Source of the DNA: Dipylidium caninum
Lineage: Eukaryota > Platyhelminthes > Cestoda > Cyclophyllidea > Dipylidiidae
Reading direction: 5' to 3'
Length of the DNA stretch: 64,000 bases
NCBI GenBank assembly: GCA_017562135.1
Contig: QEYB01001436.1
Location: forward strand, 62,001-126,000
Shown here: positions 61,409 through 64,000 of the stretch, piece after piece
How positions within the stretch are numbered: position 1 is the stretch's first letter
How the letters are laid out: every line of letters begins with the position of its first letter
Notes under the pieces: model-generated
What the model saw: only the letters and a program-made list of their open reading frames with translations
Databases searched by the model: none
Told to the model about the DNA's origin: nothing
Translations under genes and position numbers: made by a program

Positions 61409-64000
61409 TCAGAACTTGTCGAGGCGACATAGAGGACTGTCGTAGACCATGCGGAGATCGATTTTGGGACCCATGAGGTCTCGGATGTTCTTGTAGCCGT
61501 AGCGAATCATCGTCGGTCTGTTGAAAAGAAGTAGCATTTAGTGGTAGACGAAGCGGGCATCAAGTCTTGATGCATGTGGAGCACACAGCCGATTAGGCGC
61601 TCTCGAAGCTGGACGCCAGTTTTTGACCGGTCTTTCACGCGACACCATTCATACACGTGGCCAGTTTCACAATGAGGATCACATACATATTGGAACCTAA
61701 CCGTTGTCGTGACTTCTATTTCTTCAATTAACTGTTAATTTGAGGTATAAGTGGGAGGGGAAACCCTGAAGTAGGCCTCGATTCAGATCGCCCAAATCAA
61801 GTAACGGTTAGTTTTTTAAAAATTTGGTTAGTTTTAAGAGTAAAAGGCACTAGTAATCGTCGGACGAGACCGAAACGGGATCACATGGTTAACGTGAAGG
61901 AGGGATGATCTTCAGCCTCTCAGGCCCTCCCCCACTGTAAACTCCGCTGCCGCAATGATAGCACTGAATTCTCTCCTTTTCTCCCCTACTACCGCTCGAG
62001 CCGTACCGAGACACAAAGTGATTCAGTTTCGAGGGTCAGAGGACAGTGTACCATTCCTTGTCACTTGGCATTCATGGGGTTGTGTTCTAAGAAGAGGCGA
62101 TCTGCGAGATAAGTAACAGACCTAGTTGGCGCATGAAATAACCACGGCATAGTTGGTAAAGGCCTCTGATTTCAACAGGGAGGAGGCAAATGTTAGTGGG
62201 CCGGTGAATGAAGCAGCGATGCATTAATTTTTTAGTCAATCAATTCAGGGGAACAAAATGAAGTCAGGGCTCACTTTCCGGTGATTGCAGAAAATGAAAC
62301 ATGGAAAGCACAATGGGCAACAAAATCAGACTACCACGAAGAGAAAGGTGATGGACGTACCGTTCAAGGGAGAGACCCCAGGCGATGACACGAATGCCTT
62401 CGGGAAAGCCCATGGGCCGCAGCATCTCCGGCCTAAAAATGCCTGAGTTGCCGATCTCAACCCACTTCTTCAGTCCTATGGCACACGTTCAATAGCGTAA
62501 GAGAAACAGAAAGACAGTAAAGGCTGGAGTACCGAGAGAGAGTGACACAAGGCGTAATTTCACCATGTAATATTGGGAGGCCAGAGATGAGACGCGTGGT
62601 AGGGGAAAGTGGAGAAAAGACCCACCAGGATGAAAGCTGAAAATCTCCATAGAAGGTTCAGTGTAAGGGTTGTAGGTGGGTTTAAAGCGCAGTTGGGTGA
62701 GTCCCAGATGAAGGAAGAAAGCACGAATGACAGCCTTAAGATGACCCAAACACAACCCATAGTCGGCGAATACCCCTTCCACCTGGTGGAATTCGGCGAG
62801 ATGCGTTGCGTCCAACGTCTCGTTGCGGAAGACACGGTCGATGCTGAAGTAGCGTTGTGGTTTGAATTCCTTCTGTATGGTTGCAAGACCACAAAACATA
62901 GAACTCTTCTCCTCATAAAATCCAAATGCTCTAATCATATAGAAGACATTCAGACAGCGAAAAAATACTATCCGAAAAAGCAAGGATTAAAGGATAAAAT
63001 TTTTGTTCACCCTAGAGCCGAAGTCAAAAGGGAGAACTTAAAACAGTCTTACCTGCTGAGCAAGCTTGTACAGCATACGAGCGCTGACTGCAGTAGTATG
63101 GGTACGAAGAAGGTTCTTAGCTGCCTCAGAAGGCTGCCAATTATAGTTATAACCCTTGGAGCCATAGCCACCAAATTCGTGGATGTGCTTCACTCTCTCC
63201 ACATATTCTTTCGGGTAGTGTTTCATTAGGTCCGTTTCCGCCGGGTCTGAGATAGGATAAGGTGAAAAAAAAGAAATAGGATGAAATCGTCCCTTATAAA
63301 GACTAATATTAGGTTTCAAAAAGATGTGATTACGATGTCAACGAAAAGCAGAAACTTACAGGAGGGATTACTAGACCTAAACAATAATATTCCTTGTGGA
63401 AATAGATGTAAAAGCTCTGTGACTCTATTCAGAAGTCCAAACACAGCAAACTTATTTGCAGACTAAATTGTACCAAATGGAAAAGAGACCATAAGCCAAC
63501 ATATACGCCCCTTATTTCTCTTAAATTATGAAGTCATTTAACAAACTTAACAAACACCAGGGACACCAAGCCAGTAAAATTTACCATAAATCTATTGGGA
63601 ACACCAAACAGTGTAAAACAGACGAAAACACACCAGATAAGAAAAACGTGTCGTGGGCATCACGAGCTGGATGTTGTTGCGGTTGGAAGAGGCTGTCAAA
63701 ATTCCAGAAGCTGGATTCTACATAGTTATTGGTCGGCATTTCCGAGAATCTAGGTGAAAACTTCTCCCGTAGAAGCAGTTTTAACCGGTGGATGTATATG
63801 ACAAACAGTATAAGCCCACCCCATATCCATTAGAATTCGACGAAATTCGGTACGAACTCGTAAAAGAGGATGTAAGTGGCCACCATCTGGAGAGACTCCA
63901 AGAGCTTCAAAGTTGTATTTCTTAAATTTGAGATCATTCCAGGAACCACTACGGACAGAGAAAAACAAGCCTAGAGCATTATACCTCATTATCATGTCGA
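61409..64000 (-). CDS. FARSA: Phenylalanyl-tRNA synthetase alpha subunit, C-terminal catalytic part, runs off the right edge
   Basis: Cytosolic PheRS alpha carries the class II catalytic core of the alpha2-beta2 enzyme. Six exons read on the minus strand with matching phases: 63820-63948, 63634-63749, 63053-63246, 62626-62872, 62361-62475 and 61409-61517. They encode, in order, [40 protein letters not shown] (class II motif 1 region); [20 protein letters not shown] (motif 2 region); [54 protein letters not shown]; and [10 protein letters not shown] (motif 3) to [13 protein letters not shown] and TGA at 61409-61411. The protein is very close to the animal family. The N-terminal DNA-binding-fold domains lie beyond the window. 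All catalytic motifs are intact. Confidence 0.96.

Overview
This window is animal nuclear DNA. Every gene that can be read is split by GT-AG introns and is a eukaryote-specific or eukaryote-type protein: an ER/Golgi subtilisin protease, a Cdc48/p97 cofactor, a STRAD pseudokinase, and the cytosolic tyrosyl- and phenylalanyl-tRNA synthetases. The divergence from vertebrate relatives and the mixture of very short and very long introns fit an invertebrate, plausibly a parasitic flatworm. That placement is inference. All exon models were built by hand from splice signals, reading phase and remembered family motifs; nothing was searched.

Layout: 1-1511 (-) is the 5' half of an NPL4 homologue running off the left edge. 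2709-6901 (+) holds the first and last exons of a protein phosphatase inhibitor-2-like gene. 6902-13177 is GC-rich with many long overlapping ORFs but nothing recognisable. From 45181 leftward to at least 25481, and possibly to 13178 (-), lies a large MBTPS1 (site-1 protease) gene with 19 phase-consistent exons. 46367-47304 (+) holds a small four-exon gene for an unrecognised single-pass membrane protein. 48009-57663 (+) is a tyrosyl-tRNA synthetase locus of unusual structure. 58802-61300 (+) is a STRAD-like pseudokinase missing its N-terminus. 61409 to the right edge (-) is the phenylalanyl-tRNA synthetase alpha subunit, missing its N-terminus.

The most interesting signal is the TyrRS locus. 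A normal catalytic domain (exons 1-5) is followed by a second, degenerate TyrRS-like catalytic plus anticodon-recognition module that has lost the HIGH- and KMSKS-type motifs, and then by a single EMAPII-like C-terminal domain. If this is one transcript, it encodes a covalent pseudo-dimer of about 1,000 residues, resembling the double-length TyrRS known in trypanosomatids but with one half pseudo-enzymatic. One phase mismatch (exon 5/6) and one frameshift (exon 8) leave the continuity unproven.

The second notable signal is a near-identical 0.8-kb inverted copy of MBTPS1 exon 11 and its flanking introns, lying inside a later intron of the same gene. The pre-mRNA would therefore carry a long self-complementary pair. 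A separate 275-bp inverted repeat links 6.2 kb and 34.0 kb. Several single-base frameshifts suggest either decay or assembly indels.
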